Positions 36,481 through 44,988 of a stretch of DNA of 64,000 nt are shown in pieces (the first letter of the stretch is position 1; the number at the start of each line of letters is the position of its first letter). Location: contig NZ_SRKZ01000007.1 in NCBI RefSeq assembly GCF_004745865.1, forward strand, positions 186,001 through 250,000. The letters are read 5' to 3'. The stretch comes from Hymenobacter wooponensis. GTDB lineage: Bacteria; Bacteroidota; Bacteroidia; Cytophagales; Hymenobacteraceae. The position numbers and the translations under genes are program-made. The notes under the pieces are model-generated. The model had not been told where the DNA came from and searched no databases. It saw nothing but the letters and a program-made list of their open reading frames with translations.

Positions 36481-37998
36481 ATGAGCAACGAGCAGAAACC
36501 CGCCGCCACGGCTGAAAACACCCTGGCCGATATCGTGTCGCACGCCAAAGAATACGGCTTCGTATTCCCTTCTTCGGAAATCTACGATGGCCTTGCCGCC
36601 GTGTACGACTACGGCCCCAACGGCGTGGAGCTCAAGAACAACCTGAAGCAGCTCTGGTGGAAGGCCATGACCCAGCTCAACCAGAATGTGGTGGGCATTG
36701 ATGCGGCCATTTTCATGCACCCGCTCACCTGGAAGGCCTCGGGCCACGTGGATGGCTTCTCTGACCCCATGATTGACAACCTCGACAGCAAGAAGCGCTA
36801 CCGCGCCGACGTGCTGCTCGAAGACAAAGCTGCCGAGTATGAAAATGCTGGCGACAAAGACCGCGCCGACGCTCTGCTGGCCGAGATGGGCCGCTTGCTA
36901 ACCGCCGAAGACTTGGCGGGCGTGAAGCAGCTCATCCTCGATGAGAAAATCATGTGCCCCGTGAGCAAGACCTGCAACTGGACCGACGTGCGCCAGTTCA
37001 ACCTGATGTTCTCGACGCAGGTGGGCGCCGTAGCCGATGACTCCAGCAAGATTTACCTGCGTCCCGAAACGGCCCAGGGCATCTTCGTGAACTTCCTGAA
37101 CGTGCAGAAGTCGGCGCGCCAGAAGGTGCCGTTTGGCATTGCTCAGATCGGTAAAGCCTTCCGCAACGAGATTGTGGCCCGCCAGTTCATCTTCCGCATG
37201 CGGGAGTTTGAGCAAATGGAGATGCAATTCTTCGTGCGCCCTGGCACCGAGGGCGAGTGGTACACCACCTGGAAAGAGACGCGCCGCCGCTGGCACGAGG
37301 CCCTAGGCCTGCCCGCCGACAAGCTCCGCTTCCACGACCACGATAAACTGGCCCACTACGCCAAAGCGGCCGTGGATATTGAATATGAGTTCCCCTTTGG
37401 CTTCAAGGAAATCGAGGGCATTCACTCCCGCTCCGACTTTGACCTGACCCAGCACCAGAACCTGAGCCGGAAGAAGCAGCAGTATTTCGACAACGACATC
37501 AACCCCGAAACCGGCAAGCCCTACGGCAACTACGTGCCCTACGTGGTAGAAACCTCCGTGGGCGCCGACCGCCTGTTCCTGGCCACGCTCTGCCAGGCCT
37601 ACCAGGAGGAGACGATTACAGAGGGCGAGGGCGAGAAGCAGCAAACCAAAACCCGCAAGCTGCTGCGCCTGCACCCAGCCGTAGCGCCCATCAAGGCCGC
37701 TATTTTCCCGCTGGTGAAGAAGGACGGCCTGCCCGACAAAGCCAACGAAATCTACAACAGCCTGCGTCACGACTTCCGGTTGGTGGTGGAGGAGAAGGAC
37801 TCCATCGGCACGCGCTACACCCGCCAAGACCTCATCGGTACGCCCTTCTGCATTGCCGTTGACCACCAGACCCTGGAAGACAACACCGTAACCGTACGCC
37901 ACCGCGACTCCCGCGAGCAAACCCGCATGCCCATCTCGGAGCTGCGCAGCTACATTGGCGAGGCCGTGAGCCTGTCGCGCGTTTTTGAGAAGCTCTAG
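36481..37998 (+). CDS. glyS: Glycine--tRNA ligase (single-chain type)
   Basis: The 505-residue enzyme is the single-chain, homodimeric class II GlyRS rather than the GlyQ/GlyS heterotetramer. Motifs: EYGFVFPSSEIYDGLAAVYD YGPNGVELKNN at the start, LRPETAQGIFVNF, FGIAQIGKAFRNEIV and FRMREFEQMEMQFF (motif 2), and YVPYVVETSVGADRLFLATL (motif 3), with a C-terminal anticodon-binding domain (LRLHPAVAPIKAAIFPLVKK). It charges tRNA-Gly. A strong terminator follows. Confidence 0.97.
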   Translation: MSNEQKPAATAENTLADIVSHAKEYGFVFPSSEIYDGLAAVYDYGPNGVELKNNLKQLWWKAMTQLNQNVVGIDAAIFMHPLTWKASGHVDGFSDPMIDNLDSKKRYRADVLLEDKAAEYENAGDKDRADALLAEMGRLLTAEDLAGVKQLILDEKIMCPVSKTCNWTDVRQFNLMFSTQVGAVADDSSKIYLRPETAQGIFVNFLNVQKSARQKVPFGIAQIGKAFRNEIVARQFIFRMREFEQMEMQFFVRPGTEGEWYTTWKETRRRWHEALGLPADKLRFHDHDKLAHYAKAAVDIEYEFPFGFKEIEGIHSRSDFDLTQHQNLSRKKQQYFDNDINPETGKPYGNYVPYVVETSVGADRLFLATLCQAYQEETITEGEGEKQQTKTRKLLRLHPAVAPIKAAIFPLVKKDGLPDKANEIYNSLRHDFRLVVEEKDSIGTRYTRQDLIGTPFCIAVDHQTLEDNTVTVRHRDSREQTRMPISELRSYIGEAVSLSRVFEKL

Positions 37999-38032
37999 GC
38001 CACTTACCGGCTAGTACCACAGGCCTAGAACG

Positions 38033-38070
38033 CAAGAACGCCCCCGGAGGAATCCGGGGGCGTTCTTGTT
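38033..38070 (+). terminator. Terminator after glyS
   Basis: CAAGAACGCCCCCGGA and TCCGGGGGCGTTCTTG form a 16-bp perfect stem with a 4-nt loop. Confidence 0.85.
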
Positions 38071-38119
38071 TGGGAATATTTGGAAAGGAAGGAATGGAGT
38101 TGGGTAGAACGCGGGATGC

Positions 38120-38527
38120 TTAGTTCTCGCTGAGCCAGGCCGTAGCATCGCGGCGCGAGGTAAAGTAGTTGAACTCTATGTGTGCTGGCGGAACCGTTTG
38201 GCTGGCGGCCGAAGAGTAAGACGCAATCTGATACTGGTACTGACCCTCCGACACCACGGCCGCAATAAAGAGCGGCTGCGTGTGGTGAGCGGGTAGAGCC
38301 GTTACGAGCGGCTGCAGAATTTGTTCCGTTTCGTCTTCGGTGGGAGGAGCGTTACGCTTTAGGTCCAGCAGAAGCTTGTCGATGTTAAGATCAAGCATCT
38401 GCTGCAGGGCCCGCTGGTAGGCCTGCCCAAAGGAGACCGACAAACGAGTTGCGTTGTAGCTAAGGTGCAGAGTCTGAGAAGCTGAGTTGAAAGTGAGGAG
38501 AGCTTCTGGGGAAGAAAAAAGTGTCAT
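38120..38527 (-). CDS. STAS-like small protein, paralogue of the 11.4-kb gene
   Basis: The 135-residue product has the same length and pattern as the protein encoded at 11448-11855: a first strand, AYQRALQQMLDLNIDKLLLD LKRN, a PPTEDETEQ helix, then LFIAAVVSEGQYQYQIASY, and a C-terminal FTSRRDATAWLSEN. LLLDLK and A-x-A-WL are the shared marks of STAS/SpoIIAA-like proteins. It stands alone between glyS and the exporter, on the opposite strand. It may respond to signalling or stress; that is inference. Confidence 0.6.
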   Translation of the reverse strand: MTLFSSPEALLTFNSASQTLHLSYNATRLSVSFGQAYQRALQQMLDLNIDKLLLDLKRNAPPTEDETEQILQPLVTALPAHHTQPLFIAAVVSEGQYQYQIASYSSAASQTVPPAHIEFNYFTSRRDATAWLSEN

Positions 38528-38726
38528 TAAGTCGAGTTAAAACAACCAACACGCCTCAAAGTGCAATTGGATGAATCCGCAACATGTTGATGTGCGGCTG
38601 TTTACGCTGTAAGCTACATAAGTTGTTGCCTATATTCTAAACAATTTTTAAAACGCATGCTATTCAGGTTTAGTTTGCTTATGGTTGAGCTAACGGTTTA
38701 ATCGCTACGCCCACAGAGTAGTTGCG

Positions 38727-38734
38727 TACCTTTG
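38727..38734 (+). promoter_or_regulatory. -7 element TACCTTTG of the MMPL exporter gene
   Basis: Exact TAnnTTTG match, 18 bp before the ATG at 38752, implying a very short leader. Confidence 0.6.
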
Positions 38735-38751
38735 CTGCATTTTAGCAGCCT

Positions 38752-41190
38752 ATGTGGAGAAACCTCGCCCTGTTTGTCATTAAGAACCGTCGCTTGCTCA
38801 TTGGCCTGCTGACGGTCATCACGGTATTTATGGCCTGGGAAGCCCGCAAGGTGCAGATGACCTACGACTTTGCCCAGGTGGTGTCGGCCGACGACCCAGA
38901 TATGGTGTACTTCCAGAAGTTCAAGCGGACTTTCGGGGAAGATGGCAATGTGCTGGTGTTGGGCATGCAGGATAGCTCCGTGTATAAACTCGGCAGTTTC
39001 AATGAGCTGCGCACGCTTACTGATACTTTGAGCAAGGTAGAGGGTGTGAATGGCGTACTGGGCGTTACGCGCTTGCCTAAGCTGGAAAAGGATACTGCCA
39101 CCCAAACATTCCGGGCTGTCCCGATCTTCCGCAACTTCCCCCAAACTCAGCCCGAGCTCGACTCGCTAATGCGGGTGGTAAATGCCCAGGAGTTCTACAA
39201 AGGCCAGCTGATTTCGCCCACTACGGGCGCCACGCTGCTGGCCCTCACCATGGATCCCAAGTACCTGAACTCTAGCCGGCGCGAGGCCGTGATGCAGGAG
39301 ATTCTAGGCCACGCTGAGCACTTCCAAAAGAAGACCGGCATCAAAATGCACTATGCCGGGCTGCCCTACGTGCGAGCCACCATGACCACTAAGGTAGCCT
39401 CCGAGATGAAGCTGTTTGTGGCCCTGACTATCGTTATGATGGCCGTAACGCTGCTTATGTTCTTCCGGACGTGGTCGGCGGTGGTGTTCCCCCTGCTTAT
39501 CGTGTTGATTGTGGTAACGTGGTGCATCGGGAGCATGGTGCTGCTAGGCTACAAAATCAACCTGCTCACGGGCCTGATTCCGAGTATCATCATCGTTATC
39601 GGCATCCCAAACTGTACCTACCTGCTCTCCCGCTATCACTACGACTACCGCAAATCGGGCAACCAAGTGCTGGCCATGGCTCGGGTAGTGCGGAAGATAG
39701 GCCTAGTAACGCTGATGAATAATACCACCACAGCCATTGGGTTTGTGGTGTTCTGCTTCACCAATATTGCCATTCTGTTCCAGTTCGGGGCGGTGGCTAC
39801 CCTCAATATTTTCGTGGCGTTTGCGGTGTCCTTCATCCTGATGCCCATCATTTTTACCATTCTGCCGCCACCCACGCCCAAGCAGCTAGAGCACCTCGAA
39901 GCCAAGCCCCTGACCAAGCTGCTGGAGTTCTTTGATTACCTGGTGCTGGAGCGCCGCACTACCGTGTACCTAACGGCTCTCGTCTTGATTGTACTGGCCT
40001 CGTTCGGGGTTACGAAGGTGAAATCGGTGTCGTATATGGTGGACGACCTGCCGAAAGATTCATCGGTTAACTCCGACTTGAAGTTCTTCGAGCAGCACTT
40101 CAACGGCGTTATGCCACTGGAAATGGTGGTGGATACGGGTAAGCCCAAAGGCCTGCTGAAGCTCAAGAATCTGGAGCGGATTGACCGCCTGGAAAACTTC
40201 CTGCGCACGCAGCCCGTGCTCACCACCCCGGTTAGCGTGGTTACCTTCCTGAAGGCCTCAACTCAGGCCTTCTACAACGGCAGCCCGGAGTATTACCGCC
40301 TGCCCGATAACTCCGAGAAGAATTACATCTTCAGCTATCTGGCTCATTCACAGTCTACCAAGGGCAGCGAGGGCCAGCTAACCAGTAAATTGCTGCGCTC
40401 CTTCACCGACAGCACCATGCAGCGGGCCCGTATCTCGCTCAAGATTGCCGACGTAGGCTCGCACAACCTCGATACGCTGCTCAACAACCGCATTCGTCCC
40501 GAAATCAATAAGATTTTCAACGGTACGGGCATGGATGTGAAGCTAACGGGTACCACCATTATCTTCACCAAGGGCAACGAATACCTCATTGGCACGCTCA
40601 AGGAAAGCCTCGTTATTGCCTTTGTGCTGGTAGGCCTAGTAGTGCTGATTTTGTTCCGCAGCATTCGGGCGGTGTTCTTCACCCTGCTGCCTAACTTCTT
40701 CACGTTGCTGCTCACGGGGGGTATTATGGGCTACTTCGGCATCCCGCTCAAGCCCAGCACCGCCCTCATTTTCAGTATTGCGCTGGGTATTGATGGCGAC
40801 AACTCCATTCACCTGCTGGCCAAGTTCCGGCAAGAAATGGCCGCCAACGGCCGCCGCGTGCGGGCTGCCATCAGCACCACGCTTTCGGAGGCCGGCACGA
40901 GCATGATTTACACCAGCATTGTGCTGTTTCTGGGCTTTTCGGTGTTTGCCTTCTCAGAGTTTGGCGGCACCAAGGCCCTAGGCCTGCTGATGTCGGCCAG
41001 CTTGCTGATTACCAACTTCTCTAACCTGATTCTGCTGCCCTGCCTGTTGGTTACCTTTGAGCACGGCAAGGATGAAGAAACCATCGACCAGTCTAGTATT
41101 CGTCATTACGATGATAACTACCACGAAGAAGATGATGACCTGGAACTGAACCTGAACCGCATTCAGGTACAGCCCAAGCTGAACGGATAG
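38752..41190 (+). CDS. RND-superfamily MMPL-type exporter
   Basis: The 812-residue protein has the RND/MMPL layout: one membrane helix (ALFVIKNRRLLIGLLTVITV), a periplasmic domain of about 190 residues, five helices (about 220-385), a helix near 405, a second periplasmic domain and five more helices (about 625-795). Conserved segments include LIPSIIIVIGIPNCTYLLSR YHYD and ALIFSIALGIDGDNSIHLLA K, where Asp-rich helix residues carry protons. The last 40 residues are acidic. Such proteins export lipids, hopanoids or hydrophobic compounds using the proton gradient. Cargo unknown. Confidence 0.9.
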   Translation: MWRNLALFVIKNRRLLIGLLTVITVFMAWEARKVQMTYDFAQVVSADDPDMVYFQKFKRTFGEDGNVLVLGMQDSSVYKLGSFNELRTLTDTLSKVEGVNGVLGVTRLPKLEKDTATQTFRAVPIFRNFPQTQPELDSLMRVVNAQEFYKGQLISPTTGATLLALTMDPKYLNSSRREAVMQEILGHAEHFQKKTGIKMHYAGLPYVRATMTTKVASEMKLFVALTIVMMAVTLLMFFRTWSAVVFPLLIVLIVVTWCIGSMVLLGYKINLLTGLIPSIIIVIGIPNCTYLLSRYHYDYRKSGNQVLAMARVVRKIGLVTLMNNTTTAIGFVVFCFTNIAILFQFGAVATLNIFVAFAVSFILMPIIFTILPPPTPKQLEHLEAKPLTKLLEFFDYLVLERRTTVYLTALVLIVLASFGVTKVKSVSYMVDDLPKDSSVNSDLKFFEQHFNGVMPLEMVVDTGKPKGLLKLKNLERIDRLENFLRTQPVLTTPVSVVTFLKASTQAFYNGSPEYYRLPDNSEKNYIFSYLAHSQSTKGSEGQLTSKLLRSFTDSTMQRARISLKIADVGSHNLDTLLNNRIRPEINKIFNGTGMDVKLTGTTIIFTKGNEYLIGTLKESLVIAFVLVGLVVLILFRSIRAVFFTLLPNFFTLLLTGGIMGYFGIPLKPSTALIFSIALGIDGDNSIHLLAKFRQEMAANGRRVRAAISTTLSEAGTSMIYTSIVLFLGFSVFAFSEFGGTKALGLLMSASLLITNFSNLILLPCLLVTFEHGKDEETIDQSSIRHYDDNYHEEDDDLELNLNRIQVQPKLNG

Positions 41191-41208
41191 AACCACTATT
41201 CATACCAC

Positions 41209-41311
41209 CGTCCTGCTGAGCTGGCCGAAGCATTTCTACCGCTTCGGTGAGTCGGCCCTAGGCCACTTGATTAGCCCGAGGAAGAGCTGCTTCGGCCAGC
41301 TCAGCAGGACG
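41209..41311. repeat. Inverted repeat of the CTGAGC...GAAGCAT family
   Basis: CGTCCTGCTGAGCTGGCCGAAGCATTTC (41209-41236) faces an almost exact inverse complement (41284-41311), with CCTAGGCCACTTG in the loop. It fills most of the gap between the exporter gene and ileS. Confidence 0.88.
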
Positions 41312-41335
41312 TTCTGATATAACGACCCCCACTCA

Positions 41336-44300
41336 ATGAACTACCCCGAATACAAGCAGCCGCTCAACTACGGCCAGGTTGGTACCGATATCCTGGCGTG
41401 GTGGAAGCAGAACGGCATCTTTGAGAAGAGCGTGAGCACCCGCGAAGGGCAGCCCACCTTCGTGTTTTATGAAGGCCCCCCGTCGGCCAACGGCGCCCCC
41501 GGCATTCACCACGTGATGGCCCGGACCGTGAAGGACATTTTCTGCCGCTACCAAACCTTGCTGGGCAAGCAGGTGAACCGCAAAGGCGGCTGGGATACCC
41601 ACGGCCTGCCCATTGAGCTGCAGGTAGAGAAGGAGCTGGGTATCACGAAGGAGGATATCGGCAAGAAAATCAGCATTGAGGAGTACAACCAGCGCTGCCG
41701 CGAAACCGTGATGCGCTTCAAAGCCCAGTGGGACGACCTCACCGAGAAAATGGGCTATTGGGTTGACCTCGACGACCCCTACATCACCTTCGAGCCCGAG
41801 TACATCGAGAGCTGCTGGGCCCTGCTCAAAAAGCTCTACGACAAGGGATTGCTCTACAAAGGCTACACCATTCAGCCCTACTCGCCAGCCGCTGGCACGG
41901 GCCTGTCGTCGCACGAGCTGAACCAGCCCGGCACCTACCGCGACGTGAAGGACACGACCATCGTGGCCCAGTTCAAGGTGAAGCGCGATGAGAAATCAGA
42001 ACAGTTATTCAGCAATGTGCAGCTCGATGAGGTGCCGCTGGCTGAGCTATATGGTGACGGAGCCGCGGAGCCAGAGGTGTACATCCTGGCCTGGACGACT
42101 ACGCCCTGGACCTTGCCCGCTAACACTGGCCTAGCCGTTGGGAAGAACATCCCGTACGTGCTGGTGAGCACCTTCAACCCCTATACCTACGCCCCCGTTC
42201 GGGTGGTGCTGGCGGAGGCGTTGGTGAGCCGTTACTTCTCGGAGAAAGGAAAAAACGCCTCGTTTGAAGAGTTCAAGCCCGGCGACAAAGTGCTGCCTTG
42301 GCGCATTGAGAGCCACTTCAAGGGCTCCGATTTGGTGGGTGTCCGCTATGAGCGTTTGTTTGGTCACGACAAAGGCTTCCCGGCGTTTGAAGGGGAGGAG
42401 CGTGCCTTCCGCGTGATTCCCGGCGACTTCGTAACGACGGAGGATGGTACCGGCATCGTGCACATCTCGCCCACCTTTGGCGCCGATGACTTTAAAGTAG
42501 CCCAGCTTAACGACATCCCTGCACTGATAGTGACGGATGCGGAAGGCAAGCCTACCCCCGTTGTGGACCGCACTGGGCGCTATGTGCCGCAAATGGGCGA
42601 ATTTGGCGGCCGTTGGGTGAAGAACTACGATGGCCATGACCAGAGCGGTGCCGACTATAAAACCCTCGATGAAAGCATTGCCATCCGCATGAAAAGCGAC
42701 GGCACGGCTTTCAAAGTGGAGAAGTACGAGCACACCTACCCGCACTGCTGGCGCACCGACAAGCCCGTACTTTACTACCCCCTGGACTCTTGGTTTATCA
42801 AGACCACGGCGGTGAAGGATCGGCTCATTGAGCTCAACAAAACCATCAACTGGCAGCCCGCCAGCACGGGCACCGGCCGCTTCGGCAACTGGCTCGAAAA
42901 CCTAGTCGACTGGAACCTGAGCCGCTCGCGCTACTGGGGTACGCCCCTGCCCATCTGGCGCACCCAGGATGGCTCGGAGGAAATCTGCATCGGCTCGGTT
43001 GAGCAGCTGAAGCAGGAGATTGACAAGGCCGTAGCGGCCGAAGTTATGACCCACAACCCCTACGCCAACGGGGAAAAAATGGACCTGCACCGCCCCTACG
43101 TGGACGATATCTTCCTGGTATCGCCCAGCGGCCAGCCCATGTACCGCGAGACGGACCTCATTGACGTGTGGTTTGACAGCGGCGCCATGCCCTACGCACA
43201 GTGGCACTATCCGCTGGAAAACAGCGAGAAGTTCCAGAAGAACTTCCCGGCTGATTTCATTGCTGAAGGCGTAGACCAGACCCGCGGTTGGTTCTTCACC
43301 CTGCATGCCCTGGCCGTAATGCTGGAGGATTCAGTGGCCTATAAGAATGTGATGGCCAACGGCCTGGTGCTGGACAAGAACGGCAACAAGATGAGCAAGC
43401 GCCTCGGCAACGCCGTAGATCCGTTTGCCACCATCAGCCAGTTTGGCCCCGATGCTACGCGCTGGTACATGATTGCCAACGCCCAGCCCTGGGACAACCT
43501 CAAGTTTGACCTGGCCGGCATCACGGAAGTGCAGCGCCGCTTCTTCGGCACCCTGTTCAATACCTACTCGTTCTACGCCCTCTACGCCAACCTCGACGGC
43601 TTCCAGGCCCGCGAGTTTGACCGAGTGCCCTACGAAGAGCTGACCGAGCTGGACCGCTGGATTCTCAGCAAGCTGCAGTCGTTGATTGTGGAAGTGCGCG
43701 GCTACTATGATGGCTACGACCCCACGAAAGCCGCCCGCGCCATCCAGGATTTCGTGACCGATCAGCTCTCCAACTGGCACGTGCGCCTCTCGCGCCGCCG
43801 TTTCTGGAAGGGCGAGCTGACCACCGATAAGCGCGCCGCTTACGAAACCCTGCAGGAATGCCTAGTGGTAGTTTCGCAGCTCATGGCTCCCATTGCGCCC
43901 TTCTTCGCCGAGTGGCTCTACAAGAACATGACCGACGGCATGCGCGAGGAAGCAGTGGCCAAAAGCACGCCGCTGGCTCCTGAGTCAGTGCACCTCACGC
44001 TGCTAGTAGAAGCCGCCGAAAACCGCATCGACAAGGCTCTGGAGGAGCGCATGGAGCTGGCCCAGCGGATTTCTTCGCTCACGCATTCCCTGCGGAAGAA
44101 GTCGGTGCTGAAGGTGCGCCAGCCCCTGCAGCGCATCCTGGTGCCGGTGTTCAACGAGACTACTCGTGAGCAGGTAGGCAAGGTGGAGGACCTGATTTGC
44201 GCCGAGGTAAACGTGAAGCACGTGGAGTTCCTCGACGATACCAGCGGCGTGCTAGTGAAGTCGGTGAAGCCTAACTTCAAGCGCCTAGGCCAGCAGTACG

Positions 44301-44782
44301 GCGCCAAGCTGAAAGCCGTGGGTGCCCGCATCCAGCAGATGACCCCTGAGGAAATCAGCACCCTCGAAAAGACGGGTCAGCTGGCCGTAGAAGTGGATGG
44401 CGAAGCTCTTACCCTGGCCCCCGACGACGTGGAAATCCGCACTCAGGACCTGCCCGGCTGGCTCGTAGCCACCGACGGCCCTCTCACCGTAGCCCTCGAC
44501 GTGACCCTGACCGATGAGCTGCGCCAGGAAGGTGTAGCCCGCGAGTTGGTGAACCGCCTTCAGAACCTGCGCAAAGACAGCGGCCTGGAAGTGCAGGACA
44601 AAATCCGCGTGACGCTAGGCCAGCAGGCCGAGCTACAAGCCGCCGTGCAGTCGTTCGGCGACTACATCCGCGAGGAAGTGCAGGCCCTCGCCCTGAACTT
44701 CGCGCCCGATGTAAATGGCGGCTCCGTACTGGAATTCGACGAGTACAACGTGCCCGTGCAGCTGGAAGTAGCTAACGGATAG
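41336..44782 (+). CDS. ileS: Isoleucine--tRNA ligase
   Basis: The 1148-residue class I enzyme has the HIGH-equivalent motif GPPSANGAPGIHHVMART (about residues 47-64) and KMSKR in GNKMSKRLGNAVDP (about 680-695). GWDTHGLPIELQVEK and the editing domain (TTTPWTLPANTGLAVG) are present. The anticodon-binding part and a C-terminal extension with NFAPDVNGGSVLEFDEYNVP follow. The length and the GIHH form match the longer IleRS type known from Bacteroidota and eukaryotes, which is often less sensitive to mupirocin; that last point is family knowledge only. A terminator follows. Confidence 0.97.
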   Translation: MNYPEYKQPLNYGQVGTDILAWWKQNGIFEKSVSTREGQPTFVFYEGPPSANGAPGIHHVMARTVKDIFCRYQTLLGKQVNRKGGWDTHGLPIELQVEKELGITKEDIGKKISIEEYNQRCRETVMRFKAQWDDLTEKMGYWVDLDDPYITFEPEYIESCWALLKKLYDKGLLYKGYTIQPYSPAAGTGLSSHELNQPGTYRDVKDTTIVAQFKVKRDEKSEQLFSNVQLDEVPLAELYGDGAAEPEVYILAWTTTPWTLPANTGLAVGKNIPYVLVSTFNPYTYAPVRVVLAEALVSRYFSEKGKNASFEEFKPGDKVLPWRIESHFKGSDLVGVRYERLFGHDKGFPAFEGEERAFRVIPGDFVTTEDGTGIVHISPTFGADDFKVAQLNDIPALIVTDAEGKPTPVVDRTGRYVPQMGEFGGRWVKNYDGHDQSGADYKTLDESIAIRMKSDGTAFKVEKYEHTYPHCWRTDKPVLYYPLDSWFIKTTAVKDRLIELNKTINWQPASTGTGRFGNWLENLVDWNLSRSRYWGTPLPIWRTQDGSEEICIGSVEQLKQEIDKAVAAEVMTHNPYANGEKMDLHRPYVDDIFLVSPSGQPMYRETDLIDVWFDSGAMPYAQWHYPLENSEKFQKNFPADFIAEGVDQTRGWFFTLHALAVMLEDSVAYKNVMANGLVLDKNGNKMSKRLGNAVDPFATISQFGPDATRWYMIANAQPWDNLKFDLAGITEVQRRFFGTLFNTYSFYALYANLDGFQAREFDRVPYEELTELDRWILSKLQSLIVEVRGYYDGYDPTKAARAIQDFVTDQLSNWHVRLSRRRFWKGELTTDKRAAYETLQECLVVVSQLMAPIAPFFAEWLYKNMTDGMREEAVAKSTPLAPESVHLTLLVEAAENRIDKALEERMELAQRISSLTHSLRKKSVLKVRQPLQRILVPVFNETTREQVGKVEDLICAEVNVKHVEFLDDTSGVLVKSVKPNFKRLGQQYGAKLKAVGARIQQMTPEEISTLEKTGQLAVEVDGEALTLAPDDVEIRTQDLPGWLVATDGPLTVALDVTLTDELRQEGVARELVNRLQNLRKDSGLEVQDKIRVTLGQQAELQAAVQSFGDYIREEVQALALNFAPDVNGGSVLEFDEYNVPVQLEVANG

Positions 44783-44809
44783 ATAGTGGCCTGAGCCACT
44801 TATAGAGCC

Positions 44810-44845
44810 AAAAAGGCCGCGCATCAATTGATGCGCGGCCTTTTT
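44810..44845. terminator. Palindromic terminator after ileS
   Basis: A perfect 36-bp palindrome (AAAAAGGCCGCGCATCAA and its inverse) with T tract; works in both directions. Confidence 0.88.
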
Positions 44846-44867
44846 GTTTGTGTTAGCCTAATCAGGC

Positions 44868-44968
44868 CGTCATGCTGAGCTTGTCGAAGCATCTCTACCG
44901 CTTCGTTGCTGTTGTTTGATTAGTAGTTAGCTAGAAGTAGAGATGCTTCGACAAGCTCAGCATGACGT
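44868..44968. repeat. Perfect 31-bp-arm inverted repeat, GTCATGCTGAGC family
   Basis: The arm 44868-44898 (CGTCATGCTGAGCTTGTCGA onward to CTCTAC) is repeated exactly, inverted, at 44938-44968, around a 39-bp loop. It is the best-preserved copy in the window and lies between the convergent ends of ileS and the TIKI/ChaN-like gene. Confidence 0.93.
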
Positions 44969-44988
44969 TCTTGAGAGTAATGTAAACT

